DNA from: Anaeramoeba ignava | Lineage: Eukaryota > Metamonada > Anaeramoebidae | Assembly (NCBI GenBank): GCA_028826165.1 | Contig: JAPDFW010000015.1 | Span: 1-64,000 of the forward strand | Direction of reading: 5' to 3' | DNA length: 64,000 nt | In this document: positions 22,711 through 35,113 of the stretch, in pieces | Position numbering within the stretch: position 1 is the first letter of the stretch | Layout: each line of letters begins with the position of its first letter | Notes under the pieces: model-generated | Seen by the model: the letters and a program-made list of their open reading frames with translations, nothing else | Told to the model about the DNA's origin: nothing | Database searches by the model: none | Made by a program: the position numbers and the translations under genes

Positions 22711-24136
22711 ATGGGTTTAGAAACACAAGAAATATCAACAATAATTGGAGCAAGTTTAGGAATTTTTGGAGCTTCAATAATAATAATAATATTTCTTAAT
22801 TTTAAAGAATACAAGATATTTTATAGAAAATTAGTTTTTGTTTTATCAATTTATGATTTCTTTCAATCAATAAGTTTTTTATTACCAGGAATTTCCAATA
22901 AAATTATTTGTGATATTCAATATTATATGATTCCTATTTTTGGAACAACTCCTTCTTTTTGGGCTGCAACTATTTCTATTATTTCTTATTTGAAAATTGT
23001 TAAACAATTTAATGATACGAAATTAAATAAGATTTATAAATGGATTCATTTATCAATTTTGATTCCAATGATTATTTTAGTTATAGATGCAATAATTTCT
23101 CATGATTATAAAAAACCTAAAACTTATTGGTATTTAAAATTCAAAATTAAAATCAAAATCAAAATCAAAATCAAAATTCAAAATCAAAATCAAAATCCAA
23201 ATTAAAATTAAAATTAAAATTAAAATCAAAATCAAAATCAAAATCAAAATCAAAATTAAAATCAAAATCAAAATCAAAATCAAAATCAAAATCAAAATCA
23301 AAATCAAAATCAAAATCAAAATTAAAATCAAAATCAAAATCAAAATCAAAATTAAAATCAAAATCAAAATCAAAATTAAAATCAAAATCAAAATCAAAAT
23401 TAAAATTAAAATTAAAATCAAAATTAAAATCAAAATTAAATTTAATTCTAAAAATAATAAATAGGTGTACTCCAACAACAAGAATATCACTTATTGTAAG
23501 AATAATAATTCAAATATAAATATAAATTTAAATTTAAATAATGAATTTTGGATTTTTGGATTTTTCACTTTATTTATTTTTGGAATTAGTTTGCTTATTC
23601 ATTTTTTTGGATATTTATTATTTCTTGTTTAATATTTTACATTTTAACAATGATTAGATTAAGAAAATTTATTAAATTAATTTCAGAAGGATATTCTTCA
23701 ACAAAAATAAGTCAAACAAATCAAATTTGGATTCAAATAAGAATGAGTTTAATTCCATTAATTGAAATTATTGTTACAATTCCAATAACAATTAAAGTAA
23801 ATATTTTATTTTATATTATTATAAATTTTAAATTCTAAATTTTGGATTTAATAGAGAATAAGAGAAATAATTAATCCATCAGTTTCTGAAATCAATTCAC
23901 TTGATATTATTTCATCTTTACTTATTTGTTCACAAGGATTTTGGGATTTTTGGATATTTATTATTTTTGATCCTGAAATTAGATCAAAATTAAAAATAAA
24001 TTGTTGTTCTTCTTCTTATTCAAAATATTATCAAGAAATTAATTTGGTTAATTTCCAAAATCATAATCAAAATCAAAATCAAAATCAAAATCAAAATCAA
24101 AATCAAATATTTTTTGAAAATGATGATTTAAATTAA
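22711..24136 (+). CDS. R8: cAMP-receptor-like 7TM receptor
   Basis: Exons 22711..23129, 23465..23495, 23590..23796 and 23855..24136 give 312 residues. Micro-exon CTPTTRISLI. TM1 has GIFGASIIIII and TM5 starts FAYSFFW. TM7 SQGFWDFWIFIIFDPEIR is followed by INCCSSSYSKYYQ, and the tail has NQNQNQNQ. Promoter, exon 4 and 3' flank match R7 closely, but intron 1 is longer (335 against 198 nt) with the same AAAATC unit, so the array length changed after duplication. Confidence 0.88.
23130..23464 (+). repeat. R8 intron 1: (AAAATC)n/(AAAATT)n hexamer array
   Basis: 335-nt intron made of AAAATC with interspersed AAAATT units. On the opposite strand it reads as a meaningless Leu-Ile ORF. Ends G|GTATTT and AATAG|GTGT. 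Confidence 0.9.
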
Positions 24137-24257
24137 TTTAAATTAAGAAATTTAGTATCATTTTTCTTTTTAAATCAAATTTCAAATTTACTTTTATTTT
24201 TAATTTGAAATTTTGATTATTTCAATTTTGGAATAAAAATCTAAAATAAAATTTATT

Positions 24258-24292
24258 CCATTTTTCATTTTTCATTTTTCATTTTTCATTTT
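24258..24292 (+). promoter_or_regulatory. TTTTTCATT cluster before R9
   Basis: Five CATTTTT units in 35 bp, ending about 28 bp before the ATG of the pseudogene copy. Confidence 0.38.
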
Positions 24293-24320
24293 CAAATAAA
24301 AATCAAAATAAAAATTAAAA

Positions 24321-25513
24321 ATGGTTTCAAAATTAATTACAAGTGAAGGAATATCAACAATAATTGGAGCAAGTTTAGGAACTTTTGGAGCTTTAATGAT
24401 AATAATAATTTTTCTTAATCTTAAAGAATACAAAATATTTTATAGAAAATTAGTTTTTGATTTTATCAATTTATGATTTGATTCAATCAATAACTTATTT
24501 ATTACCAGGATTTTCAAATAAAATTATTTGTGATATTCAATTTTATTTAATTGCTATTTTTGGAACAACTCCTCAATTTTGGGCTGCAACTATTTCTGTT
24601 ATTTCTTATTTGAAAATTGTTAAAGAATTTAATGATAAAAAATCAAATAAGATTTATAAATGGATTCATTTGCTTTTATTAATTTTAATTATTATTTTGA
24701 TTGTAATTGCAACTTATTTTCATGATTTTAATTCTCCAAAAACTTATTGGTATTTATTTTTAATTTAAAATCAAAATTAATATAAAAATCAAAATCAAAA
24801 TCAAAATCAAAATTAAAAATAATAAAAAGGTGTTCTTCAACAACTAGAATATCACTTATTGTAAGAATTATAATTCAAATTATAATTTAAATTCAAATTT
24901 AAAATTAAATTTAAAATTGAAATAGATTATCTTTTCATTCATTTGGATATATTTATTATTATTTGTTTAATATTTTACATTTTAACAATGATTAAATTAA
25001 GAAAATTGATTAAATTAATTTCAAGTGGATATTCTTTATCAAAAAAAGATCAAACAAATCAAATTTGGATTCAAATAAGAATGAGTTTAATTCCATTAAT
25101 TGAAATTATTATTACAATTCCATTAACAATTAGAGTAAATATTTTATTTTATATTATTATAAATTTTAAATTTTAAATTTTGGATTTAATAGAGAATAAG
25201 AGAAATAATTAATCCATCAGTTTCTCAAATACTTTCACTTGATATTATTTCATCTTTACTTTTTTCTTCACAAGGATTTTGGGATTTTTGGATTTTTATT
25301 ATTTTTGATCCTGAAATTAGATCAAAATTAAAAAATTGTTGTTCTTATTCTTATTCAAAATATTATCAACAAAATTCTTTTGATTTGGATTTTTTTGATT
25401 CAAAAAATGATAAAGATAATGATAACGATAAAGATATTTATTTAATTGAAAATTTAGAAGAAAAAAAGAAAGAAAAAAATGAAAAAAATGAAAAAACAAA
25501 AAATTTTTTTTAG
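24321..25513 (+). pseudogene. R9: cAMP-receptor-like 7TM receptor, two frameshifts
   Basis: Recognisable exons 24321..24749, 24830..24860, 24926..25134 and 25193..25513. Exon 1 has one extra base at 24460 (inside the TM2 FVLSIYD region), which brings in a stop a few codons later. Exon 3 has two extra bases in the TTATTATTATT run of TM5 and reads into TAA. The start also has EGIS instead of the conserved EEIS. Splice sites, micro-exon (CSSTTRISLI) and exon 4 (open, 107 codons) remain intact. Two independent lesions make real decay more likely than a single base-calling error. It is closest to R10. Confidence 0.82.
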
Positions 25514-25604
25514 AATTAATAATTAATAATGATAATAATAATAAATTGAATAAATAATTAAATTATTATTTCCAAAAAAAAATCCAGAAAAAAAAATCAA
25601 TCAA

Positions 25605-25650
25605 TTTTTCATTTTTCATTTTTCATTTTTTCATTTTTCATTTTTTTCAA
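25605..25650 (+). promoter_or_regulatory. TTTTTCATT cluster before R10
   Basis: Five CATTTTT units, the last about 65 bp before the ATG at 25713. Confidence 0.4.
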
Positions 25651-25712
25651 AATTAAAATTAAAATTGAAATTAAAAATCAAAATTAAAATAAAATCAAAA
25701 TCAAAATCAAAA

Positions 25713-27309
25713 ATGGTTTCAAAATTAATTTCAAGTGAAGAAATATCAACAATAATTGGAGCAAGTTTAGGATCTTTTGGGGCTTTAATGATAATAATAA
25801 TATTCATTTATTTTAAAGAATACAAAATATTTTATAGAAAATTAGTTTTTGTTTTATCAATTTATGATTTCTTTCAATCAATAACTTATTTATTACCAGG
25901 ATTTTCAAATAAAATTATTTGTGAAATTCAATTTTATTTAATTGCTATTTTTGGAACAACTCCTTTATTTTGGGCTGCAACTATTTCTGTTATTTCTTAT
26001 TTGAAAGTTGTTAAAGAATTTAATGATAAAAAATCAAATAAGATTTATAAATGGATTCATTTATTTTTATTAATTTTAATTATTATTTTGATTGTAATTG
26101 CAACTTATTTTCATGATTTTAATTCTCCAAAAACTTATTGGTATTTATTTTTAATTTAAATTCAAATTTCAAATCAAAATCAAAATCAAAATCAAAATCA
26201 AATTCAAAATCAAAATTAAAATTAAATTAAAATCAAAACAAAATTAAAAATTAAAATTAAATTCAAAATTAAATTCAAAATCAAAATCAAAATTAAATTC
26301 AAAATCAAAATCAAAATCAAATCAAAATCAAATTCAAAATCAAAATTAAAATTCAAATTCAAAAAGGTGTTCTTCAACAACTAAAATATCAGTTATCGTA
26401 AGAATCAAAATTTAAATTTAATTAAAAACAAAATCAAAATCAAAATCAAAATCAAAATCAAAATCATAATTTAAAATTAAAATCAAAATCAAAATCAAAA
26501 TCAAAATCAAAATCAAAATCAAAATCAAAATCAAAATCAAAATCAAAATCAAAATCAAAATCAAAATCAAAATCAAAATCAAAATTAAAATTAAAATTAA
26601 AATCAAAATCATAATTTAAAATCAAAATCAAAATCAAATTCAAATTCAAATTAAAATTAAATTCAAATTCAAATTAAAATCAAATTAAAATTAAATTCGA
26701 AATTGAAAATAGATCATCTTTTCATTCGTTTGGATATATGTTATTATTTGTTTAATATTTTACATTTTAACAATGATTAGATTAAGGAAACTTATCAAAT
26801 TAATTTCAAAAGGATATTCTTTATCAAAAAAACATCAAACAGACCAAATTTGGATTCAATTAAGAATGAGTTTAATTCCATTAATTGAAATTATTGTTAC
26901 AATTCCAATCACAATAAGAGTAAATATTTCATTTCAATTTTAAATTTTTTAATTTTTGAATTTTTGGATTTTATTTAAAATTAAATAGAGAATAAGAGAA
27001 ATAATTAATTCATCATTTTCTGAAATTATGGCACTTGATATTATTTCATCTTTACTTATTTGTTCACAAGGATTTTGGGATTTTTGGATTTTTATTATTT
27101 TTGATCCTGAAATTAGATCAAAATTAAAAAATTGTCGTTCTTATTCTTATTCAAAATATTATCAAGAAAATCCTTTTGGTTTGGATTTTTTTGATCCAAA
27201 AAATGATAAAGATCTTTATTCAATTAAAGATTCAGAAGAAAAAAATGTTGGAAGTGATGAAGAAAATCAAAAAAATACAAAAAAAGATGGAAAGAATATT
27301 TTTCTTTAA
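25713..27309 (+). CDS. R10: cAMP-receptor-like 7TM receptor
   Basis: Exons 25713..26140, 26367..26397, 26713..26919 and 26989..27309 give 328 residues. The chosen ATG starts MVSKLISSEEIS, as in R9 and R11. An in-frame upstream ATG lies in A-rich repeat sequence (KIKIKSKSK) and is less likely. Micro-exon CSSTTKISVI with an ATC|GTAAGA donor. TM5 starts IIFSFVWIYVIICLIFYI. TM7 SQGFWDFWIFIIFDPEIR is followed by NCRSYSYSKYYQ, so only one Cys remains of the usual cluster. The acidic tail ends KKDGKNIFL. Confidence 0.88.
26398..26712 (+). repeat. R10 intron 2: (AAAATC)n array
   Basis: 315-nt intron with AAAATC hexamers (26424-26590), turning into AAATTC / AAATTA variants before the AAATAG acceptor. 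Intron 1 (26141-26366) is made of related units. Confidence 0.85.
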
Positions 27310-27386
27310 ATAAAAATATTAATAATAATAAAATTGTTATTCCTCATTTAATTTTAATTTTTAATTTAATTTTAAATTTTAAAAAG

Positions 27387-27614
27387 AGAATAAGAGAAAT
27401 AATTAATCCATCAGTTTCTGAAATACTTTCACTTGATATTTTATCATCTTTACTTCTTTGTTCACAAGGATTTTGGGATTTTTGGATTTTTATTATTTTT
27501 GATCCTGAAATTAGATCAAAATTAAAAAATTGTTCTTCTTCAAAAAAATATCAAGAAGTTGATTTAGTTGATTTTCAAAATGAAGAAGAATTAAGAATGG
27601 AAAACAATTTTTAA
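27387..27614 (+). pseudogene. Orphan intact receptor exon 4 between R10 and R11
   Basis: An AAAAAG|AGAATAAG acceptor followed by 76 open codons, from RIREIINPSVSEI through SQGFWDFWIFIIFDPEIR to a TAA. It is nearly identical to exon 4 of R11 (28750..28977), and the 100 bp behind it is also duplicated behind R11. No exon 1-3 belongs to it. It is either debris from unequal crossing-over or an alternative last exon for R10. I favour debris because R10 has its own exon 4 only 78 bp upstream. Confidence 0.85.
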
Positions 27615-27821
27615 TTCTCTTTTTCTTTTTAAATTACTTTTTAAATTCAATCCGAAAATAAAATCTTTTATTCCCCTTTTCATTATTTTATTTTAAATTT
27701 TTTATTCTTCTTTTATTTTTTTTATCTTTTTGATCAGTTTGATCAAGAAACCATTTTTTTTTATTATTTTTTTCATTATTTTTTTTTTGGATTAATCCAA
27801 ATTTTTCAATCAAAATTAAAA

Positions 27822-28977
27822 ATGGTTTCAAATTTAATTACAAGTGAAGAGATATCAACAATAATTGGAGCAAGTTTAGGGATTTTTGGAGCTTTAATGA
27901 TAATAATAATATTCATTTATTTCAAAGCATACAAAATATTTTATCGAAAATTAGTTTTTGTTTTATCAATTTATGATTTGATTCAATCAATAAGTTATTT
28001 ATTACCAGGAAGATCAAATGAAATTATTTGCCGAGCACAATATTTTTTACTTGCCATTTTTGGATCAACTCCTCAATTTTGGGCTTCAGTTATTTCTATT
28101 ATTTGTTATTTGAAAGTTGCTAAACAATTTAATGATACAAAATTAAATAAGATTTATAAATGGATTCATTTATCAATTTTGATTCCAATGATTATTTTAG
28201 TTGCAATTTCATTTATTTCTCATGATTATAAAAAATCAAACGCTTATTGGTATTTAATTTTAATTTAAATTCAAATTTCAAATCAAAATCAAATTCAAAA
28301 TCAAAATTAAAATTTAATTCTAAAAATAATAAAAAGGTGTGCTTCAACAACTAGAATATCACTTATTGTAAGAATTATAATTCAAATTTAAATCCAAAAT
28401 TAAATAATAAATATTGATTTTTGGATTTTTCACTTTTTATTTATTTTGGAATTAGTTTGCTTATTCAATCGTTTGGATATATGTTATTACTTGTTTAATA
28501 TTTTACATTTTATCAATAAATATATTAAGGAAAATGATCAAATTAGTCTCAAGTGGATATTCTTCAACAAAAATAAGTCAAACAAATCAAATTTGGATTC
28601 AATTAAGAATGAGTTTAATTCCTTTAATTGAGATGATTATTACAATTCCATTAACAATTAAAGTAAATATTTTATTTTTATTTTAATTTTATTTTTATTT
28701 TAATTTTAATTTTAATTTTTATTTTAATTTAATTTTTATGATTAAAAAGAGAATAAGAGAAATAATTAATCCATCAGTTTCTGAAATCAATTCACTTGAT
28801 ATTATTTCATCTTTACTTTTTTCTTCACAAGGATTTTGGGATTTTTGGATTTTTATTATTTTTGATCCTGAAATTAGATCAAAATTAAAAAATTGTTCTC
28901 CTTCAAAAAAATATCAAGAAGTTGATTTAATTGATTTTCAAAATGAAGAAGAATTAAGAATGGAAAACAATTTTTAA
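27822..28977 (+). CDS. R11: cAMP-receptor-like 7TM receptor
   Basis: Exons 27822..28249, 28337..28367, 28456..28662 and 28750..28977 give 297 residues, the shortest intact copy because of a short tail. Micro-exon CASTTRISLI. TM3 is unusual: CRAQYFLLAIFGSTPQFW, shared with R12 (CRAQYFLL) rather than the block consensus C-D/K-I-Q. TM7 SQGFWDFWIFIIFDPEIR is followed by a single Cys (NCSPSKKYQ). The mosaic of an R10-like 5' end and R12-like TM3 suggests past gene conversion. Confidence 0.87.
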
Positions 28978-29140
28978 TTCTCTTTTTCTTTTTAAATTAC
29001 TTTTTAAATTCAATCCGAAAATAAAATCTTTTATTCCCCTTTTCATTATTTTATTTTAAATTTTTTATTTTTCATTTTTCATTTTTCCAAATAGTTTTTT
29101 TTTTTTGCTAGTTCAAAAAAAACATCAAAAATTTTTTAAA

Positions 29141-30850
29141 ATGAGTTCAGTTGAAAAAATCCCAACGTTTATTGGAGCAGGATTAGGAACAATTGGAGCA
29201 TTAATGCTAATAATAACTTTTACTTATTTTAAAGAATATCGATATTTATATCGGAAATTAGTGTTTATTCTTTCATTTTATGACTTTTTCCAATCAGCTC
29301 TATTTTTATTGCCAGGCCATTCAAATAAATATATTTGCCGAGCACAATATTTTTTACTTGCCATTTTTGGATCAACTCCTTCTTTTTGGTCAGCAGCTAT
29401 TGCTTTAATTTCTTATTTAAAAATTGTTAAAGAATTTCCTGATCGAAAATTAAATCAAATTCAAAAATGGCTTCATTTGCTAATGTTGATAACAGTTATT
29501 GTTTTAGTTTCTGTTTTTTCTTATACTCATGATTATAGTACATCAGATACTTATTGGTAAATAAAATAAACAATTGATTTTCTTTATAAAATTTTTCTCA
29601 ATCCAAAATTAAAATTAAAAAATTAAAAATAAAATCAAAATTAAAAATAAAATCAAAAATAATTAAAATTAAAATCAAAATAATTAAAATCAAAATTAAA
29701 ATCAAAATTAAAAAGGTGTTTTTCTTCAACTGAATTGGTTCTTATTGTAAGATTTAAACAAAAAAAAAACTGTCATTTTAATTAATTTATTTTGATTAAT
29801 TTATTTTGATTAATTTATTTTGATTAATTTATTTTAATTAATTTATTTTGATTAATTTATTTAGATTAATTTATTTAGATTAATTTATTTAGATTAATTT
29901 ATTTTGATTTATTTATTTTGGATTAATTTATTTGGATTAATTTATTTTGAATTAATTTATTTAGATTAATTTATTTAGATTAATTTATTTTGATTTATTT
30001 TTATTAATTTATTTTAATTAATTTATTTTGATTAATTTATTTTGATTAATTAATTTTTATTAATTTATTTTAATTAATTTATTTAGATTAATTAATTTTT
30101 ATTAATTTATTTTGATTAATTTATTTTGATTATTTTAGATTAATTTATTTTTTATTAACTTATTTTGATTAATTTATTTTTATTAATTTATTTTGATTAA
30201 TTTATTTTGATTATTTTAGACTCTCTTTTCTTTTATTTGGATTTATATTATTATTTGTTTAATTTGCTATATTTTAACTCTTAGTCGATTGAAAAAATTG
30301 ATCAACTTAATTTCAAAAGGATATTTTTTATCAAAAATAATTCAACCAAAACAAGTTTGGGTTCAATTAAGAATGAGCTTGATTCCTTTGATTGAAATGG
30401 TTGTTATGGCTCCTGCAACAATTAGAGTAAAAATTGAAAGAAAAAGAAAAAGAAAAAGAAAAAGAAAAAGAAAATTAATCCAATTTTTTTCTTCATTTTC
30501 ATCTAAAATTTAAAAAGAGAATAAGAGATATGATTAATCCAAATGGTTCCCAACTAGTTACTCTTGATATTATTCATTCATTACTTGTTACTTCTCAAGG
30601 TTTTTGGGATTTTTGGATTTTTGTTGTTTTTGATCCAGAAATAAGGAAAAAAATCAGAAATTTTTCATCTTATAGATCATATCAAAAAAATTTTCATGAT
30701 TTGGAATCTTTTAGTCCAAAATCTGAAAATGATCTTCTTTTATTTCCAAATCCTTTTGAAAACGAACCAAAAGAAGAAAGTGATGAAGAAAAAGAATACG
30801 ACAAATCAGAAGAAGAAGAAAAAGAGAAACAAAATCGAATTTTTCTTTGA
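29141..30850 (+). CDS. R12: cAMP-receptor-like 7TM receptor
   Basis: Exons 29141..29556, 29716..29746, 30220..30426 and 30518..30850 give 328 residues. The ATG at 29141 (MSSVEKIPTFIGAGL) was chosen over in-frame upstream non-ATG sequence. Micro-exon CFSSTELVLI. TM5 starts TLFSFIWIYIIICLICYIL. TM6 has VWVQLRMSLIPLIEMVVMAPATIR. TM7 SQGFWDFWIFVVFDPEIR is followed by FSSYRSYQ with no Cys cluster, and the tail is strongly acidic (DEEKEYDKSEEEEKEK). It stands between the two blocks and shares features of each. Confidence 0.88.
29747..30219 (+). repeat. R12 intron 2: (TTAATTTATTTTGA)n array
   Basis: 473-nt intron. 29775-30215 is a 14-bp TTAATTTATTTTGA repeat with TTTAGA variants. Acceptor TTTTAG|ACT. 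Confidence 0.87.
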
Positions 30851-31016
30851 AATGAAAACAATTTTTTTCTTTTCCAACTTTTTATTTTGGATGAAATGTT
30901 TGTTTCTCACAAAAATCCATTTATTTTTTTTTTTTGATTGGGTTTAAAAAAAATTTTTTTTTTAATTTTTAATTTCATTTTTAATTTTTTAATTTTTTAA
31001 TTTTGGAAAATCAAAA

Positions 31017-32256
31017 ATGGGTTCAAAAACAAATTTAAGTGAAGAAATTTCAGCTTTTATTGGAGCTGGTTTAGGAATGATTGGTTCCTTTTCAATTATA
31101 ATGATTTTTCTTTATTTGAAAGAATACAGAATATTTTATAGAAAATTAGTTTTTATTTTATCAATTTATGACTTACTTCAATCAATAAGTTATTTTTTAC
31201 CAGGAAATTCAGGTCAAGTTGTTTGCGAAATCCAATATTATTTAATTGTTATTTTCCCTGAAATAGTTCAATTTTGGACTGCAAATATTTCTTTGATTTC
31301 TTATTTGAAAATAGTTAAGGAATTTGATGATTCAAGACTCAATTCAATCCAAAAATGGTTTCATTTCGCAAATTTCATTCCAATTATTGCTTTGATTATA
31401 ATTAGTGTTCTTAATCGAGATTATGATAATTCAAAGACTTTTTGGTATTTTTTTTTCGAAAGGAAATTTAAAAAAAAAAAAAATTTCAAAACAAAATTTT
31501 GATTTGATTTTATTTTCTTAACTTTTTTTTTTAGGTGTGCTCCAACATCTAATGTTCTTATTATTGTAAAAAATCATTTTTTTCAATTCTCTAAAAAAAA
31601 GTTCTTATTAAAAAAATTCTCATCAAAAAAATTCTCATCAAAAAATTCTCATCAAAAAAATTTTTTCATCAAATTTAGACTTTTTATACTATTATTTGGA
31701 TTTATGCTATTTTTTGTTTAGTTTTTATATTTTAACAATTATTCGAATGAGGAAAAGTTTTAAATTAATTACAAAAGGATATACTGAAAGAAGAAAAAAT
31801 CAAATGAATCAAGTTTGGATTGAATTCAGAATGAGTTTGATTCCTTTAATCCAAATTATTGTCATTATCCCAGGAACAATTAGAGTAAAAAAAATTTAAT
31901 CCAAAAAAAGCTTAATCCAAAAAAATTCAAGTTTTTTTTTGATTTTTCAATAGAGAATAAGAGATATGGTTAATCCTTCTTATTCTAACATATTTGCTCT
32001 AGATATTATTCATTCACTTATTGCTTGTTCTCAAGGTTTTTGGGATTTTTTGATTTTTGTTGTTTTTGATCCAGATATAAAATCAAAAATAAAAATTTGT
32101 TGCTTTTCTCGTTCAAAATATGAAGGAAATGATTTTTTTGATTTGGGGAATTATCAATCAAAAAAGGAACAAGAATTCTTTTTAATTAAAAAAAGAAGTG
32201 AAAATGATGGAAATGATGATCAAGTTGTTTTTGAATCTGAGAATGAATCCAATTAA
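31017..32256 (+). pseudogene. R13: cAMP-receptor-like 7TM receptor, one-base loss in TM5
   Basis: Exons 31017..31444, 31535..31565, 31679..31884 and 31954..32256. Exon 3 is 206 nt instead of 207: one T is missing in the GTTTTTATATTTT run (about 31720-31725), which puts a TAA in TM5. Everything else is open. Exon 1 has TFW at the junction, the micro-exon is CAPTSNVLII, and TM7 is SQGFWDFLIFVVFDPDIK with ICCFSRS. A single homopolymer deletion could be a sequencing error, in which case this would be an intact receptor of about 322 residues. Confidence 0.7.
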
Positions 32257-32430
32257 TGTAGAAAAAGTTGGATTATTTTTTTTTTTTAATTTAATTTAAT
32301 TTCTAAATAAATTTTTTTTTTGAATTTTTTTTCATTTTTTTTCTTTTGTTAAAAAAAATAATATAATATAATTTGATTTGGTTTGATTTGATTTAATTTA
32401 ATTGGATTGAGTTGAATTTAATTTAATTGA

Positions 32431-33610
32431 ATGAAAGAAGGAGAACAAATAGCAACAATAATAGGATCAAGTTTAGGATTAATTGGAGCATTATTAATTA
32501 TAATAATATTTCTTTATTTCAGGAAATTAAAATTATTTTATCGAAAATTAGTTTTTATTTTATCAATTTATGATTTATTTCAATCAATAAGTTATTTATT
32601 ACCAGGAAGAGCAAATGAAATTATTTGTGGAATTCAATATTATTTTATTGCTATTTTTTCAACAACTTCTCAATTTTGGTCTGCAGTTATTTCTGTTATT
32701 TCTTATTTGAAAATTACTAAAGAATTGGATGATAAAAAATTAAATAAATTTCATAAATGGATTCACTTAATAATGTTGGTTCCAATTATTGTTTTGATTC
32801 CAATTGTTTCTTATGCTCATGATTATAACAACTCAAAAACTTATTGGTATTTTTTTTATTAATCTGTTTTATTTTATTGTTTATTTTATGAATCAATTTT
32901 TGGATTGTTTTATTAGGTGCACTTCAATAACTAAAGCATTTCTTATTGTAAAAAATCAAATCTTTTTGATTCAAGCTTTTTTAAAAAACAAATTATCAAT
33001 TTCTTTATTTTATTTAGGTTGATTATTCTTTTATTTGGGCTTTTATTATCATTTGTTTGATATTTTATATTTTGACAATCATTAAATTAAGAAAAATTAT
33101 GAATTTAATATCTATTGCATATTCATCTTCAACAAGAATAAGTCAAATAAATCAAGTTTGGATTGAATTTAGAATGAGTTTTATTCCTTTAATCCAAATT
33201 ATAATTATGATTCCAGGAACAATTAGAGTAAAAAAATCAAATATACAATTTTAATTTTAATATTAATTTCAATTCAATAGAGAATAAGAGAAATGGTTAA
33301 TTCATCTTTACCTGATATTCCTTCCCTTGATATTATTCAATCATTACTTGTTACTTCTCAAGGTTTTTGGGATTTTTGGATTTTTGTTGTTTTTGATCCA
33401 GAAATAAGGAAAAAAATCAAAAATCATTGTTGTAAAAATTCAAAATATGGAAAATACAATATTTTTCAATCAAATGAAACATCAAAACAAGAGAAAGATC
33501 TTTCATTAATAGAAAACTCAAGAAACAAAGAAGATATAAAAAAATTTTCAAATGAAAGTGATTCAAGTGATTCAAGTGATTCAAGTGATTCAAATGATTC
33601 AAGTGATTAA
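32431..33610 (+). CDS. R14: cAMP-receptor-like 7TM receptor
   Basis: Exons 32431..32846, 32917..32947, 33018..33227 and 33281..33610 give 328 residues. It opens the second sequence block, whose N-terminus reads GEQIATIIGSSLGLIGALL. Micro-exon CTSITKAFLI. Exon 3 has 70 codons with an extra Ser in the loop before TM6. TM7 SQGFWDFWIFVVFDPEIR is followed by NHCCKNSK. The tail ends in an in-frame (GATTCAAGT)n repeat coding SDSSDSSDSSDSNDSSD, a likely phosphorylation-rich segment. All three introns are short (70, 70 and 53 nt). Confidence 0.89.
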
Positions 33611-33817
33611 ATGTAGATAGAAAACAAAAAATATTTCAAATTTTAATTTTAATTTTAATTTTAATTTTAATTTTAATTTTAATTTTAATTTTTTAAAACT
33701 ATTTTGAATGGTTTTGTTTGATTCTATTAATAAAATAATTTTTAAATCCAAATTTTTTTCATTTCATTTTTTATTTCCCTTTTAAAAATCCAAAAAAATC
33801 CAATTTAAAAAATAAAA

Positions 33818-34951
33818 ATGAAAAAAGGAGAAGAGATAGCAACAATAATAGGATCAAGTTTAGGATTAATTGGAGCATTATTAATTATAATAATATTCCT
33901 ATATTTTAAAGAAAACAAAATATTTTATAGAAAATTAGTTTTTATTTTATCAATTTATGATTTATTTCAATCATTAAGTTATTTATTACCAGGAAATTCA
34001 AATGAAAATCTTTGTAAAATTCAATATTATTTTCTTGCTATTTTTGCTTCAACTTCTCAATTTTGGTCTGCAAGTATTTCTTTAACTTCTTATTTGAAAA
34101 TTGCTAAAGAATTTGATGATAAAAAATTAAATAAAATTCAAAAATGGCTTCATTTAATAATGTTTATTCCGATTATTGTTTTAGTTATTATTGTTGGTTA
34201 TTCTCATGATTATAACAAATTCAAAAACTTATTGGTATTTTTATTTTTTTTAAATCAAATTTTAAATCAAATTTTAAAATCAAATTTTAAATCAAATTTA
34301 TTATTAATTTTAAAATCAAATTTATTAGGTGTACTTCAACAAATAGAGCTTTCTTAATTGTAAATAATTTGATTTTTTTGATTTAAATAATAATTTTAAT
34401 TTTATTTCTTCTTCTCTTTTTTTTTTTGTTAGATTCTTTATAGCTTTAATTGGACTTACATTATTATTTGTTTAATATTTTATATTTTAACAATGATTAG
34501 ATTAAGGAAAATTATTAAATTCCTTTCAAAAGAATTTTCTTCAACAGTAAAAAAAAGTCAAATGAATCAAGTTTGGATTCAAATAAGAATGAGTTTAATT
34601 CCTTTAATCCAAATTATATTATTGATTCCAGCAACAATTAGAGTACTTTAAATAAATATTCCAAAATAAATATTCAATTTGAAAATATTCTTTATTATTT
34701 AATAGAGATTAAGAAATATGATTAATTCATCTGTTCCTGATATTACTGCAGTCGATATTCTACACTCATTACTTGCTACTTCTCAAGGATTTTGGGATTT
34801 TTGGATATTTATTATTTTTGATTCAGAAATGAGGAATAAATTAAAGCATTGTTCATCTCGCAAAAATTTCAATAATTTTCAAGATTTGGATTCAATAAAT
34901 TATGAATTAATAGAAAAAAGAGATGGAAATGAAATTTCAAATTATGATTAA
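33818..34951 (+). pseudogene. R15: cAMP-receptor-like 7TM receptor, +1 base at end of exon 1
   Basis: Exons 33818..34234, 34329..34359, 34433..34642 and 34706..34951. Exon 1 is 417 nt, one more than the phase-2 pattern allows. An extra T in AACAAATTCAAAAAC (about 34219) shifts the last residues before the junction Trp. The rest is open: micro-exon CTSTNRAFLI, TM6 VWIQIRMSLIPLIQIILLIPATIR, TM7 SQGFWDFWIFIIFDSEMR and HCSSRK. It is a sister of R16, with almost identical introns 2 and 3. It could be intact if the extra T is an assembly error. Confidence 0.7.
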
Positions 34952-35113
34952 CTTAACAAAAAAAAATCATTAATTTATTTGGAATTCAAATTTGAATTCT
35001 TGAAAAATATTCTCTTTTTTATTTTCACATTATTTTTATTAAATAATTTTTGATCATTTTTTTCATTTCATTTTTTATTTCCCTTTTGAAAAAAACCAAA
35101 ATTATTTTATTAA

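Noticed and set aside
23134-23490. 118-codon minus-strand ORF of Leu-Ile repeats
   Set aside because: It is the antisense reading of the AAAATC intron array of R8. Similar ORFs at 26418-26649, 52698-52976 and 57522-57758 have the same cause.
25665-25712. Upstream in-frame start for R10 (KIKIKSKSK leader)
   Set aside because: A-rich repeat sequence absent from the other copies. The aligned family start is the ATG at 25713.
33417-33602. Minus-strand HLNHLN repeat ORF
   Set aside because: Antisense of the SDSSDSS tail repeat of R14.
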